Positions 52,512-61,558 of a stretch of DNA of 64,000 nt are shown piece by piece (positions within the stretch are counted from its first letter, which is position 1; each line of letters opens with the position of its first letter). Origin of the DNA: Streptomyces cyanogenus (lineage in GTDB: Bacteria > Actinomycetota > Actinomycetes > Streptomycetales > Streptomycetaceae). The DNA is taken from assembly GCF_017526105.1 (NCBI RefSeq), contig NZ_CP071839.1, positions 1,240,001 to 1,304,000 on the forward strand, written 5' to 3'. The notes beneath the pieces were generated by a model. That model saw only the letters and a program-made list of their open reading frames with translations. It was not told where the DNA came from and did no database searches. The position numbers and the translations under genes were made by a program.

Positions 52512-54941
52512 ATGGCACAGGGCACGGTCCAGGTGACGCACACCGGTACTTCGCGGTGGCGGCGCCGCACGGGTGAGTACGCTTCGCTCGCCGCCGCCCT
52601 GGAGGCCGCCGCCGACGGCGACGTCCTCACGATCGCCCCCGGCACCTACCGGGAGAACCTCGTCGTCCAGCGGACGGTGACGCTCCGTGGGCCCGAGGGA
52701 TCCCCCGGCTCGGTGCGGATCGCGCCCCTGGACGGGGTGCCGCTCACCGTGCGGGCCTCGGCCGTCGTGCAGGACGTGCACGTGGAGGGCCAGGACGCGG
52801 CGGCGCCCGCGGTGCTGATCGAGGACGGCACGCCCGAGCTGACGGACCTGCGGATCGTGACCCGGTCCGCCGCCGGCATCGAGGTGCGCGGTGGTGCCCG
52901 CCCGACCGTGCGCCGGTGCACCGTCGACAACCCGGCAGGCATCGGTGTCGCCGTGTTCGACGGCGGGAGCGGGGTCTTCGAGGAGTGCGAGGTCGTCGCG
53001 GCCGGGCAGGCGGGAGTGGCGGTGCGCGGCGGCGCCCATCCTCGGCTGGAGCGCTGCCGGGTGCACCACGCCTCCGGCACCGGCCTGACCGTCACCGGCG
53101 AGAACTCCTCGCTGGAGGCGGTGGGTTGCGAGGTCTACGAGGTGCGCGGCTCCGGGGTGCAGGTCACCCAGCGGGCCACCGCGCATCTGACCGACTGCGA
53201 TGTGCACCGCACCACCGCCGACGGCATCACCCTGGACACCGACGCGGTGCTCACCCTCGCCGACTGCCGCCTCCACGACATCCCGGAGAACGCGGTCGAC
53301 CTGCGCTCCCGCTCGGTGCTCACGCTGACCCGCACGACGGTCCGTCGGTTCGGGCGCAACGGCCTGTCGGTGTGGGATCCGGGGACCCGGGTGGACGCCA
53401 ACCAGTGCGAGATCTTCGACAGCACCGGCGACTATCCGGCGGTGTGGGTGAGCGACGGGGCCACCGCCGTGCTCGACTCGTGCCGGGTGCACGACGTGCC
53501 GGACGCGCTGTTCGTGCTGGACCGCGGTTCCCGCGCGGACGTGGTGGACAGCGACCTGTCGCAGGTGCGCAACACGGCCGTGTCGGTGAGCGACGGGGCG
53601 ACCGCGCAGCTGGACGACTGCCGGATCAGGGATGCGGCCACCGGCGCCTGGTTCCGCGACCACGGCAGCGGTGGCACGCTCAACAACTGCACCGTGGACG
53701 GCACCCAGACCGGCGTCATCGTCACCAAGGGCGCCGACCCGACCATCGAGCGCTGTACGGTCGACTCCCCCGCCGAGGCCGGTTTCTACGTCTCGGCGGG
53801 CGGCCGGGGCAGCTTCCTGAACTGCCGGGTGACCGGCAGCGGCGGGTACGGCTTCCATGTGATCGACGGCTGTCGTACGACGCTGCGCAAGTGCCGCACG
53901 GAGCGGTGTGCGCGCGGTGGGTACGAGTTCGCCGACGGCGGCCCGGACGCCGGGGCCGGCACCGGGCCGGTCGTCGAGGACTGCACCAGCGACGAGAGCG
54001 GCGGTCCGCGGACGCCCACGGCCCGTGAGGCGGCGGTGCAGACGGTGCCGCAGTCCGCCGGCCTGCTGGGCTCGCTGCCCGGGCAGCGGGCGGCGGAACA
54101 GCAGCCGCCGGTGGCGCCGGACGAGCCGCAGCGCACGCCGAAGGACGTGCTCGGCGAACTCGACGCGCTGGTGGGCCTGGAGAGCGTCAAGCGCGAGGTG
54201 CGGGCGCTGACCGACATGATCGAGGTGGGCCGGCGCCGGCAGCAGGCGGGGCTGAAGGCAGCCTCCGTCAAACGGCACCTGGTCTTCACCGGCTCCCCCG
54301 GCACGGGCAAGACGACGGTCGCCCGGCTCTACGGCGAGATCCTCGCCTCGCTGGATGTGCTGGAGAAGGGCCACCTGGTGGAGGTGTCCCGGGTCGACCT
54401 GGTCGGCGAGCACATCGGATCCACGGCGATCCGCACCCAGGAGGCCTTCGAACGGGCGCGCGGCGGAGTGCTGTTCATCGACGAGGCGTACGCGCTGTCC
54501 CCGGAGGACGCCGGGCGTGACTTCGGCAAGGAGGCCATCGACACGCTGGTGAAGCTGATGGAGGACCACCGGGACGCGGTGGTGGTGATCGTCGCCGGGT
54601 ACACCGCGGAGATGGAACGCTTCCTGTCCGTCAACCCGGGCGTGGCCTCCCGCTTCTCCCGAACCATCACCTTCGGCGACTACGGCCCCGAGGAGTTGCT
54701 GCGGATCGTGGAGCAGCAGGCCGACGAGCACGAGTACCGGCTCGCGCCCGGGGCGTCCGAGGCGCTGCTGAAGTACTTCACGGAGCTCCCGAAGGGCCCG
54801 GCGTTCGGCAACGGCCGGACCGCCCGGCAGACGTTCGAGGCGATGGTGGAGCGCCACGCCGGCCGGGTCGCCCAGCTGGCCGACCCGACCACCGACGACC
54901 TGACCCTGCTGTACGCGGAGGACCTGCCGGAGCTGCCGTGA
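52512..54941 (+). CDS. Right-handed beta-helix protein fused to a CbxX-type AAA ATPase (809 aa)
   Basis: Residues about 30-490 form a right-handed parallel beta-helix of pectate-lyase/NosD type, with repeated units of about 22 residues such as [19 protein letters not shown] and [20 protein letters not shown]. Residues about 545-809 are an AAA ATPase of the CbxX/CfqX group with Walker [10 protein letters not shown], Walker [11 protein letters not shown] and an arginine finger region (ASRFSRTI). No signal peptide was seen, so it is likely cytosolic. The start is ATG 52512, with AGGTGGGGG rather far upstream (12 nt). Similar ATPases occur next to type VII secretion systems, but no such genes are nearby. 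Confidence 0.88.
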   Translation: MAQGTVQVTHTGTSRWRRRTGEYASLAAALEAAADGDVLTIAPGTYRENLVVQRTVTLRGPEGSPGSVRIAPLDGVPLTVRASAVVQDVHVEGQDAAAPAVLIEDGTPELTDLRIVTRSAAGIEVRGGARPTVRRCTVDNPAGIGVAVFDGGSGVFEECEVVAAGQAGVAVRGGAHPRLERCRVHHASGTGLTVTGENSSLEAVGCEVYEVRGSGVQVTQRATAHLTDCDVHRTTADGITLDTDAVLTLADCRLHDIPENAVDLRSRSVLTLTRTTVRRFGRNGLSVWDPGTRVDANQCEIFDSTGDYPAVWVSDGATAVLDSCRVHDVPDALFVLDRGSRADVVDSDLSQVRNTAVSVSDGATAQLDDCRIRDAATGAWFRDHGSGGTLNNCTVDGTQTGVIVTKGADPTIERCTVDSPAEAGFYVSAGGRGSFLNCRVTGSGGYGFHVIDGCRTTLRKCRTERCARGGYEFADGGPDAGAGTGPVVEDCTSDESGGPRTPTAREAAVQTVPQSAGLLGSLPGQRAAEQQPPVAPDEPQRTPKDVLGELDALVGLESVKREVRALTDMIEVGRRRQQAGLKAASVKRHLVFTGSPGTGKTTVARLYGEILASLDVLEKGHLVEVSRVDLVGEHIGSTAIRTQEAFERARGGVLFIDEAYALSPEDAGRDFGKEAIDTLVKLMEDHRDAVVVIVAGYTAEMERFLSVNPGVASRFSRTITFGDYGPEELLRIVEQQADEHEYRLAPGASEALLKYFTELPKGPAFGNGRTARQTFEAMVERHAGRVAQLADPTTDDLTLLYAEDLPELP

Positions 54942-54954
54942 GCGGTCCGCGGCC

Positions 54955-57765
54955 TCAGCCCCGGGTTCCCGGATCCGGGCGCTGGCCCGGCAGCCGCGGG
55001 CGCAGGCGGGTCAGGAGGCGGTTCCGTTCCCGGGTGAAGACGGGGTCCGACTGGTAGTCGGAGTGGCCGAGGATCGGGGCCGGGAGCGGGTGGTCGGGGC
55101 TGCGGCCGTAGGCGAGCGGGTCGCGCAGCGGTTCGTGGTCCACGTCGGGGGCGGTGTCGTCGGGGACGCGGGCAGGGACCCGCACGGGGCCGCCGATGGG
55201 GTCGGTGCGGCGGTAGAGGTTGCGCCAGCAGGCGATGTCGTGGTGCAGGGCGGCGAGCGCGGGCGGGCCGAAGTGGGCCGGGAACCAGCGGCCGTACAGG
55301 CGCTCCAGCGGGGAGCCGTAGGTGAGCAGGGCGACCCGGCCGCGTACGGGCGGCGGCAGCTGCCAGGCCGCGGCGGCGGCGAGGACACTGCCCTGGGAGT
55401 GGCCGGACAGCACCAGCCGGCCGCCGGTGCGCCGGGTCCAGGTGGCCATGCGCCAGGTCAGGTCCGGCACGGCGCGTTCGGCGTAGCAGGGCGGGGCGAA
55501 GGGGTGGGCGGCGCGGGGCCAGAAGGTGCCGACGTCCCAGAGGATGCCGATGGTGCGTCGTGCCGAGGCGTCCTTGTAAGCGCGCCGGCCCCAGGTCACG
55601 AACAGCAGGAAGCCGAGTCCGACCAGCCAGGAGCCCAGCGCCTGCGAGGTCTCGGCCACGGCCTGGACGAGGTGGTGGGAGGCGTGGGCCGCCCCGTCGG
55701 GCGTCTCCCTCGTGGCCAGGGCTCCGGCCAGTGCCGCGCTGCCCAGGACGAGGGTGGTGGCGGTGAGGACGGCGACGACGAGGGGCGTCCGGTCGGTCAG
55801 GGTGGCCATGGCGCGGGCGTGGGCGACGGCGCGGGTGCGGGGCGGGTCCTCCGGTTCGCCGGGGTGCTCCCGGCGGACCCGGTCGCGTTCGGCGCGGGCG
55901 AGCCGGGCGGTGCGTGTCGCCAGCGCGGCGGACAGCAGGAGGAGGACCGCGAGGAGCGGTGGGATGGCGGATGCCTGCCAGGTCAGCAGGACGGGCGGCC
56001 CGGTGAGCAGGGCGCGGGTGCCGTCCAGCCAGTCGGCGACCCGCTGCGCGACCCCGCCGGAGATGACTCCGCCGAGGGCGCAGGCGAGCAGCGCGACGGC
56101 GGGGCCGCCCAGGCCGCGCATTGCGGCGCGCGGGTCGGGGCGGCGCCGGTGCAGGTACCCGGCCACGGCGGCGAGGGCGAGGACGAGCAGGCCCTGGGTC
56201 AGCATGAGGGTGCCGAAGGCGGGGTCGCCGGGCAGCCGGCCCGCGGACCGCCAGCCGGGCCGGGACCAGCCGGCATAGAGCAGGGCTGACAGCAGCAGGG
56301 CCAGCGCGGCGAGCGGCAGAGCGCGTACGAGGTGCCGGTCGAGCCGCTGGTCGAGACGGCGCTCGCTGCGACCCCGGCGGCACACCACGCCCACGACCGC
56401 GGCACCGCAGGCGAGCAGGGCCACGGCCAGCAGCCGGCCGAGCAGGTCCAGCACGGCGGGCCCGCCGCCTCGCAGATCGAAGCGCACCGCCGGGGTGACG
56501 ACGGCGGCGGCCACGGTGAGCAGCCCCGCCGCGGTGTGCGCCGCCCGCAACCGGGCAACCAGCCGCCGCCCGTACCAGAACCCTGGCCGGGCGAGAGCAC
56601 TGCCGTGGGGGGCGGGGTCGGGTACGTCCCGCTCGGGACCGTGAGTGCCCGACACCGAGCTGTCCGCATCCCGCCCGGGAGCGGGGGCGCCCGGCACGGG
56701 ACCGGCGGCCGGCATGGAGCCCTGGGCATCCGGCTCGGGTCCGTGAGTGTTCGGCACGGGACCGGGGGTGCCCCGCTCGGGGGCGGGAGCGTCCGGCATG
56801 GAGCCGTCGGCGTCCGGTAAGTCGTCAGGGGCGCCCGGCACGGTATCCCGAGCGTCCCGCTCGCGGCCCTCGGCCCCGGGGGCGGATCCGTCCACGGGCG
56901 GCAGGGTTCCGGGGGTGCCCGGCGCAGGGGCGGGGGAGAGTGGCGGGTAGGACTCGTAGGCGCGCCAGGTGCGGTGTGAGAGGTACCAGAGCAGGGCGGT
57001 CAGCGCGGTGGGCAGGGCCGCGGCGAGGGCGAGTCTGCGGCCCGGTGCGCTCCACCAGCCGCCGGATCCGGCCGGGGCGCCGGGGCCCGCGGGCTCCAGG
57101 AAGCCCAGCCAGGAATGGCGGCGGACGCAGGCGCGGGTGCCCGCGCACTGCCAGGCGACCAGGTCGAGCGCCACCTCGCAGGCGGCCGCCACCAGCAGCA
57201 CGGTCAGGGTGAGGGCGGCCAGACGCACCAGGAGGCCGTAGAGCCGGACGGTGCGGGGCCGGGCGGGCGCGGCGGGCCGCATCCAGTGGGCGAGGTTGAC
57301 CACCATGAACGGCAGCAGCAACAGCCACAGGGCGCGGCTGCCGTCGCCGGAGGTGAGCTTGCACCAGACGTACGCCTCGCGGACCGGTCCGCCGCGGGAG
57401 CGCCGCCCGGCCGGGTCGGTCTCGGTGTCCTCCGCGCGCCGGAAGACGGCGGCCGTGTCGTCGCCGGTGACCCGGACCGTTCGCGGATCGCCGAGCATCC
57501 TCTCCGGCGTGGCGCCGCCGACGCCGTGCACCAGCAGCTCCAGCTCGGTCTCCGGGTCCGCGAGCCGGCCCACGCCCTCCTCGGCACCGTCCGGTAACGA
57601 CCCGGTGTGCCGCTCGCACCGCCCGGCCGAGCACTCTGGACGGCACCCGGCCTGCCGGTCCGGGTGCCGTCCAGAGCCTTCCGGGTGCGGCCCGGCATCC
57701 CCCTCGTACTCCCCGGCCGGGTGGTTCCCGCCGTGGTCGGCGGAGTGGTTCTGCGTGCGCCTCAT
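54955..57765 (-). CDS. Multi-pass membrane protein with serine-hydrolase (lipase-like) domain (936 aa)
   Basis: Contains an N-terminal VHGVGGATPERML stretch, several groups of hydrophobic segments, a long Pro/Gly/Asp-rich low-complexity insert (about residues 285-395), and a C-terminal alpha/beta-hydrolase-like part with GHSQGS (GxSxG nucleophile elbow) followed by LLTYGSPLERLYGRWFPAHFG. The start is ATG 57765 with GGGGAAG upstream. Similar large membrane proteins are common in Streptomyces and have no assigned role. Convergent with the beta-helix/AAA gene. Confidence 0.75.
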   Translation of the reverse strand: MRRTQNHSADHGGNHPAGEYEGDAGPHPEGSGRHPDRQAGCRPECSAGRCERHTGSLPDGAEEGVGRLADPETELELLVHGVGGATPERMLGDPRTVRVTGDDTAAVFRRAEDTETDPAGRRSRGGPVREAYVWCKLTSGDGSRALWLLLLPFMVVNLAHWMRPAAPARPRTVRLYGLLVRLAALTLTVLLVAAACEVALDLVAWQCAGTRACVRRHSWLGFLEPAGPGAPAGSGGWWSAPGRRLALAAALPTALTALLWYLSHRTWRAYESYPPLSPAPAPGTPGTLPPVDGSAPGAEGRERDARDTVPGAPDDLPDADGSMPDAPAPERGTPGPVPNTHGPEPDAQGSMPAAGPVPGAPAPGRDADSSVSGTHGPERDVPDPAPHGSALARPGFWYGRRLVARLRAAHTAAGLLTVAAAVVTPAVRFDLRGGGPAVLDLLGRLLAVALLACGAAVVGVVCRRGRSERRLDQRLDRHLVRALPLAALALLLSALLYAGWSRPGWRSAGRLPGDPAFGTLMLTQGLLVLALAAVAGYLHRRRPDPRAAMRGLGGPAVALLACALGGVISGGVAQRVADWLDGTRALLTGPPVLLTWQASAIPPLLAVLLLLSAALATRTARLARAERDRVRREHPGEPEDPPRTRAVAHARAMATLTDRTPLVVAVLTATTLVLGSAALAGALATRETPDGAAHASHHLVQAVAETSQALGSWLVGLGFLLFVTWGRRAYKDASARRTIGILWDVGTFWPRAAHPFAPPCYAERAVPDLTWRMATWTRRTGGRLVLSGHSQGSVLAAAAAWQLPPPVRGRVALLTYGSPLERLYGRWFPAHFGPPALAALHHDIACWRNLYRRTDPIGGPVRVPARVPDDTAPDVDHEPLRDPLAYGRSPDHPLPAPILGHSDYQSDPVFTRERNRLLTRLRPRLPGQRPDPGTRG

Positions 57766-58026
57766 CGTTCTCGCACTTCCCCCGTGACGCCCTGACGTCT
57801 GTGTCGTGCGGGCTCCAGGATCTCGTCTCCGGCGGTCGTGTACAGCTGTCGTCACGGAATCTCCCCGAAGCGGGTCACGGCGGACGGTCCCGCAGGCGGT
57901 GGCGCAGCCTGAGCCCAGCCGTGAAAAGATGGAACGCCCGCGCACTGCCGGACGGCCGGAACGTCCTGGTCGGAGCCGGTGCACCGGGCGTGTCGGACGG
58001 ATGGCGGCGAAAGGACCGGAGCGTAC

Positions 58027-58860
58027 GTGAGTGAGAATCAGAACCTCCTCGCGGAGCAGCGCCGCGCCCTGATCCTGGACGAGGTCCGGCGCCGGGGCGG
58101 GGTACGGGTCAACGAACTGACCCGCAAGCTCGGCGTCTCGGACATGACCGTGCGCCGCGATCTGGACGCGCTCGCCCGCCAGGGCGTGCTGGAGAAGGTG
58201 CACGGCGGTGCGGTGCCCGTCGTCGAGGCGAGCACGCACGAGCCGGGGTTCGAGGCGAAGTCGGGCCTGGAACTGACCGCCAAGGAGGACATCGCGCGCG
58301 CCGCGGCCCGCCTGGTCAGCCCGGGGGCGGCGATCGCCCTGTCCGGCGGTACGACGACGTACGCGCTCGCCCAGCACCTGCTGGAGGTGCCGGAGCTGAC
58401 CGTGGTGACGAACTCGGTGCGGGTCGCGGACGTCTTCCACGCCGCGCACCGCACCTCGGGGCAGCGGCAGGGTTCGGCCACGGTGGTGCTGACCGGCGGG
58501 GTCCGCACCCCCTCGGACTCGCTGGTGGGGCCGGTGGCCGACCAGGCGATCGCCTCGCTCCACTTCGATCTGCTCTTCCTCGGTGTGCACGGCATATCGG
58601 TGGAGGCCGGCCTGTCCACGCCGAACCTCGCCGAGGCCGAGACCAACCGACGGCTGGTGCACTCCGCGCGCCGGGTCGTGGTGGTCGCCGACCACACGAA
58701 GTGGGGCGTGGTGGGGCTGAGCTCCTTCGCCGCGCTGGAGCAGGTCGACGCGCTGGTGACCGACGCGGGCCTGCCCGCCGAGGCGCGGGCGGAGATGTCC
58801 GAGCACCTGCGGGTGGTCGTGGCGGGCGAGCCCGAGGAAGAGGACACCGCAGACAGCTGA
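58027..58860 (+). CDS. DeoR/GlpR-family transcriptional regulator (277 aa)
   Basis: N-terminal DeoR helix-turn-helix (AEQRRALILDEVRRRGGVRV, then LGVSDMTVRRDLDALARQG) and a C-terminal sugar-phosphate-sensing domain (IALSGGTTTYALAQHL, VVTNSV, LFLGVHGIS, VVVADHTKWG). The start is GTG 58027 with GGAG 5 nt upstream. No sugar catabolic operon adjoins, so its target is unknown; typical ligands are phosphorylated sugars. Confidence 0.9.
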   Translation: MSENQNLLAEQRRALILDEVRRRGGVRVNELTRKLGVSDMTVRRDLDALARQGVLEKVHGGAVPVVEASTHEPGFEAKSGLELTAKEDIARAAARLVSPGAAIALSGGTTTYALAQHLLEVPELTVVTNSVRVADVFHAAHRTSGQRQGSATVVLTGGVRTPSDSLVGPVADQAIASLHFDLLFLGVHGISVEAGLSTPNLAEAETNRRLVHSARRVVVVADHTKWGVVGLSSFAALEQVDALVTDAGLPAEARAEMSEHLRVVVAGEPEEEDTADS

Positions 58861-58929
58861 GAGTCCGTCAGCTAAGGTGACGATGCCCGGTCAATCACCC
58901 TGCGGGAACGTCACGAGGGGGAATCGTCC

Positions 58930-59400
58930 ATGGCTCGTCGTCTGCGCCCGGTGGGTGTCGACTTCGTCGGGGCCGCGCCCGTGCGTCTGGTCTTCGCGCG
59001 GAACGTCTCGGCGCCCCCCGAGCAGGTCTTCCGCGCGCTCGCCGAGGACGTGCCCGGCTGGACGGAGTGGTTCTCGGCGGTGACGTCCGCCCGGACCACC
59101 GACGGCGGCGGGCGGGAGATCCGGCTCCGGGGCGGGACGCGGTTCGCGGAGACGGTGCTCGTCGCCAAGGCGCCCGAGGTGTACACCTACCGGGTCGACA
59201 CCACCAACGCGCCGGGCGCCCGTGCCCTGGCCGAGGAGTGGCGCCTGGTTCCGCACGGCGCCGGCACCCAGGTGCGGTGGACCTTCGCCGCCGACGGGAC
59301 GGCGCCTTTCCGGTTCGTCCTCGGGCTGGCCCGGCCCGGACTCAAGCGGGCCTTCCGTGACGCCGTGGCGTCCCTGGACCGGCGGCTGTCCAGGCGCTGA
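58930..59400 (+). CDS. SRPBCC / polyketide-cyclase-like protein (156 aa)
   Basis: START/SRPBCC-fold lipid- or ligand-binding protein: FARNVSAPPEQVFRALAEDV at the N-terminus, then GWTEWFSAVTSART, and a C-terminal amphipathic helix (LKRAFRDAVASLDRR). Good ribosome binding site (GAGGGGGA) before ATG 58930. Ligand unknown. Its stop directly abuts the 3' end of the enoyl-CoA hydratase gene. Confidence 0.85.
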   Translation: MARRLRPVGVDFVGAAPVRLVFARNVSAPPEQVFRALAEDVPGWTEWFSAVTSARTTDGGGREIRLRGGTRFAETVLVAKAPEVYTYRVDTTNAPGARALAEEWRLVPHGAGTQVRWTFAADGTAPFRFVLGLARPGLKRAFRDAVASLDRRLSRR

Positions 59401-60195
59401 TCACTCGCGGGCGTGGTGCGCCTCGGTCACCACCGCTGCCATCAGCTCCGCGTCCAGCAGGGAGACGTCCGCCAGGCGTGAGGCGGCGGACAGCGAGTTG
59501 AGCAGGGTCTTGGTGACGCGCAGGGCCGCCGGGGGACGGCGGACGACGGGCCTGGCCCAGGCCGCGACGGCCGCGTCGAGTTCGTGTGCCGGGACGACCT
59601 TCTGCAGGATGGACAGGGACTGGGCCTCCGCCGCGGTGAAGGCCCGGCCGGTGAGGACCAGTTCGCGGACCCGGGCGGCGCCGACCTCGTTGATGAGGCG
59701 GGGCAGCAGGCCGCCCCACGCGGTGGGCAGCCCGAGGGCCAGCTCGGGCAGCCGGAAGGTCGCGTCCTCGGCTCCCACCCGCAGATCGCAGGCGAGCGCC
59801 AGGGCCATGCCCGCCCCGATGACCTTGCCGTGGACGCGGGCGATGGTGACGGCCGGGTTCCCGGTCAGGGCGTCGCAGACGCGCCGCGCCCTGGCCCCCG
59901 ACGTCCGGATGCCGCTGCCCGTGGGGTCGTCGGCGAGGTGCCGGGTGAACTCGCCACGGTCCCCGCCGAGACAGAAGTCGTCCCCGCTGCCGGTGAGCAC
60001 CAGCACCCGGACGTCCGGGTCCTGGTCCTGGAGGACCGCCAGGAGGTCGTCCAGCAGGGCGTCGGTGACGGTGTTGCCGTGCTCGGGGGTGTTCAGCTCG
60101 ATGGTGAGGACGGGGCCTTCCCGATAGGTCCGCAGGGTCTGCTGTCCGGGGACGGCCGGAAGGGCCTGGAGTGCTTGGAGGGAGAGGGCGGTCAT
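59401..60195 (-). CDS. Enoyl-CoA hydratase/isomerase family protein (264 aa)
   Basis: Crotonase-fold enzyme acting on acyl-CoA thioesters. Oxyanion-hole segments GDDFCLGGDRGEF and VHGKVIGAGMALALACDLRV are visible. In place of the usual catalytic Glu pair the region reads FRLPELALGLPTAWGG. The ATG at 60195 overlaps the stop of the preceding P450 gene in ATGA, so the two are translationally coupled. Its position behind the conservon suggests a shared small-molecule modification, but the substrate is unknown. Confidence 0.87.
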   Translation of the reverse strand: MTALSLQALQALPAVPGQQTLRTYREGPVLTIELNTPEHGNTVTDALLDDLLAVLQDQDPDVRVLVLTGSGDDFCLGGDRGEFTRHLADDPTGSGIRTSGARARRVCDALTGNPAVTIARVHGKVIGAGMALALACDLRVGAEDATFRLPELALGLPTAWGGLLPRLINEVGAARVRELVLTGRAFTAAEAQSLSILQKVVPAHELDAAVAAWARPVVRRPPAALRVTKTLLNSLSAASRLADVSLLDAELMAAVVTEAHHARE

Positions 60196-61454
60196 GTGGT
60201 CACTTTCAGGGAGGTGACGCGCCGGAAGACCATCCGGGGCGCGTAGGTCGGGGCCGCGATCGGCCGCAGGGTGGGGAATCGTTCCAGCAGCTGGGTGAGC
60301 AACAGGCGGGCCTCCAGGCGGGCCAGGGCCGAACCGAGGCAGTAGTGGGCGCCGCCGCCGAAGGTGAGGTGGCCGCCCTTGCGGCGGATGTCGAAGACGT
60401 GCGGGTTCTCGTTGCGGCGCGGGTCGTGGTTGGCGGCGCCGTAGAGGACGTGGACGGTGGTGTCCTTGGCCATGGGTACGCCGGCGAGCACGGTGTCCTC
60501 GGCCGCGTAGCGGGAGTTGAGGTGGATGGGCGGGTCGTAGCGCAGCACCTCGTCGATCGCGTCGTCGGTGTGTTCGGGGTGCCGGCGCAGCCAGTCGGCC
60601 CGGTCCGGGTCCCGGGTGAGGAACCACACCGCGTTGGTCAGCAGGGTGGCGGTGGTCTCCAGGGAGGCGATGGTGATGAACATCGTCAGGTCGTAGAGCG
60701 TCTGGTCGGCCGCCGCCCGGTCGTCGGGGTACTGGGCGTCCCAGTGGCGGATCCAGCCGGAGAGGACATCGTTGCCAGGGTGGGCGCGCCGGTGGGCGAC
60801 GAGGCGGGTGAAGAAGTCCCTCATCTCGACGGTGGCCCGGGCGGAGATCGCCAGTTCGCTCTTGGTGGGGAGCAGTTCCTGGGCGTGGACCTGGCGATGG
60901 GTGAAGTCCAGGATGCGGGGGTAGTGCTCGGCCGGGACGCCGAGCCACCGGCCGACGGTGTGGATCGGGAGCTGGTCGCCGACCAGGGGGACGAAGTCGG
61001 CCGTGCCGTCGGCGCGCAGGTGTGACCGGAGGCGGTCGAGGAGCCGGGTGACGTGGGCGGCGATCCGGGGCCGCAGAGTCTCGAGGGTGTCACGGTCGAA
61101 GAGGTTGCCCAGAGCGCGGCGCTGGAAGGTGTGCTCGGGCGGGTTGAGGCGGGAGAGGGTCCGGGTCATCTCCCGGGTCGCCGGCTCCCGCCAGCGCGCG
61201 GTGTCGCCCTGGCGCTCCTGCCAGCCGAAGTCGGGGACGAGCCAGTTCCTGCCGCGCAGGACCTGGCTGCACGCCTCGAACCCGGTCACGAAGTAGCCGC
61301 CCCAGGGGGCCGGCACCACGTCACCCAGTTCGCGCAGCTCCGCCCAGACGGGGAGGGGGTCGGCCCGCCCCGCGTCGGACCGCAGGCGGCGAAGGAGAGG
61401 AACGACGGCCCGGCGGTCGGTGATGGGTCCGCTCATGACGCCAACGGCGGTCAC
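60192..61454 (-). CDS. Cytochrome P450 downstream of the conservon (420 aa)
   Basis: Canonical bacterial P450: I-helix ASLETT, K-helix EVLR in AIDEVLRYDPP, heme-binding FGGGAHYCLG. The start is GTG 61454, confirmed by AAAGGAG 6 nt upstream. It lies 104 nt after the CYP157-like gene and overlaps the enoyl-CoA hydratase start. In S. coelicolor some conservons carry a CYP157 next to a CYP154; this could be the equivalent partner, a suggestion from memory and position. Confidence 0.93.
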   Translation of the reverse strand: MTAVGVMSGPITDRRAVVPLLRRLRSDAGRADPLPVWAELRELGDVVPAPWGGYFVTGFEACSQVLRGRNWLVPDFGWQERQGDTARWREPATREMTRTLSRLNPPEHTFQRRALGNLFDRDTLETLRPRIAAHVTRLLDRLRSHLRADGTADFVPLVGDQLPIHTVGRWLGVPAEHYPRILDFTHRQVHAQELLPTKSELAISARATVEMRDFFTRLVAHRRAHPGNDVLSGWIRHWDAQYPDDRAAADQTLYDLTMFITIASLETTATLLTNAVWFLTRDPDRADWLRRHPEHTDDAIDEVLRYDPPIHLNSRYAAEDTVLAGVPMAKDTTVHVLYGAANHDPRRNENPHVFDIRRKGGHLTFGGGAHYCLGSALARLEARLLLTQLLERFPTLRPIAAPTYAPRMVFRRVTSLKVTT

Positions 61455-61558
61455 GCGAAGCTCCTTTGTGGCTGGGCGCTACCGTTACCGCCGGAACCTA
61501 CCCCTCCCCTCATCCATGTCATGCGCCTGACAGTGTTGCTCCCGTCACATGCCGCACA

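Noticed and set aside
54955..58806. 1283-codon frame reading through the membrane hydrolase gene
   Set aside because: The first ~350 codons are antisense to the DeoR gene; the ATG at 57765 with an upstream GGGGAAG is preferred.
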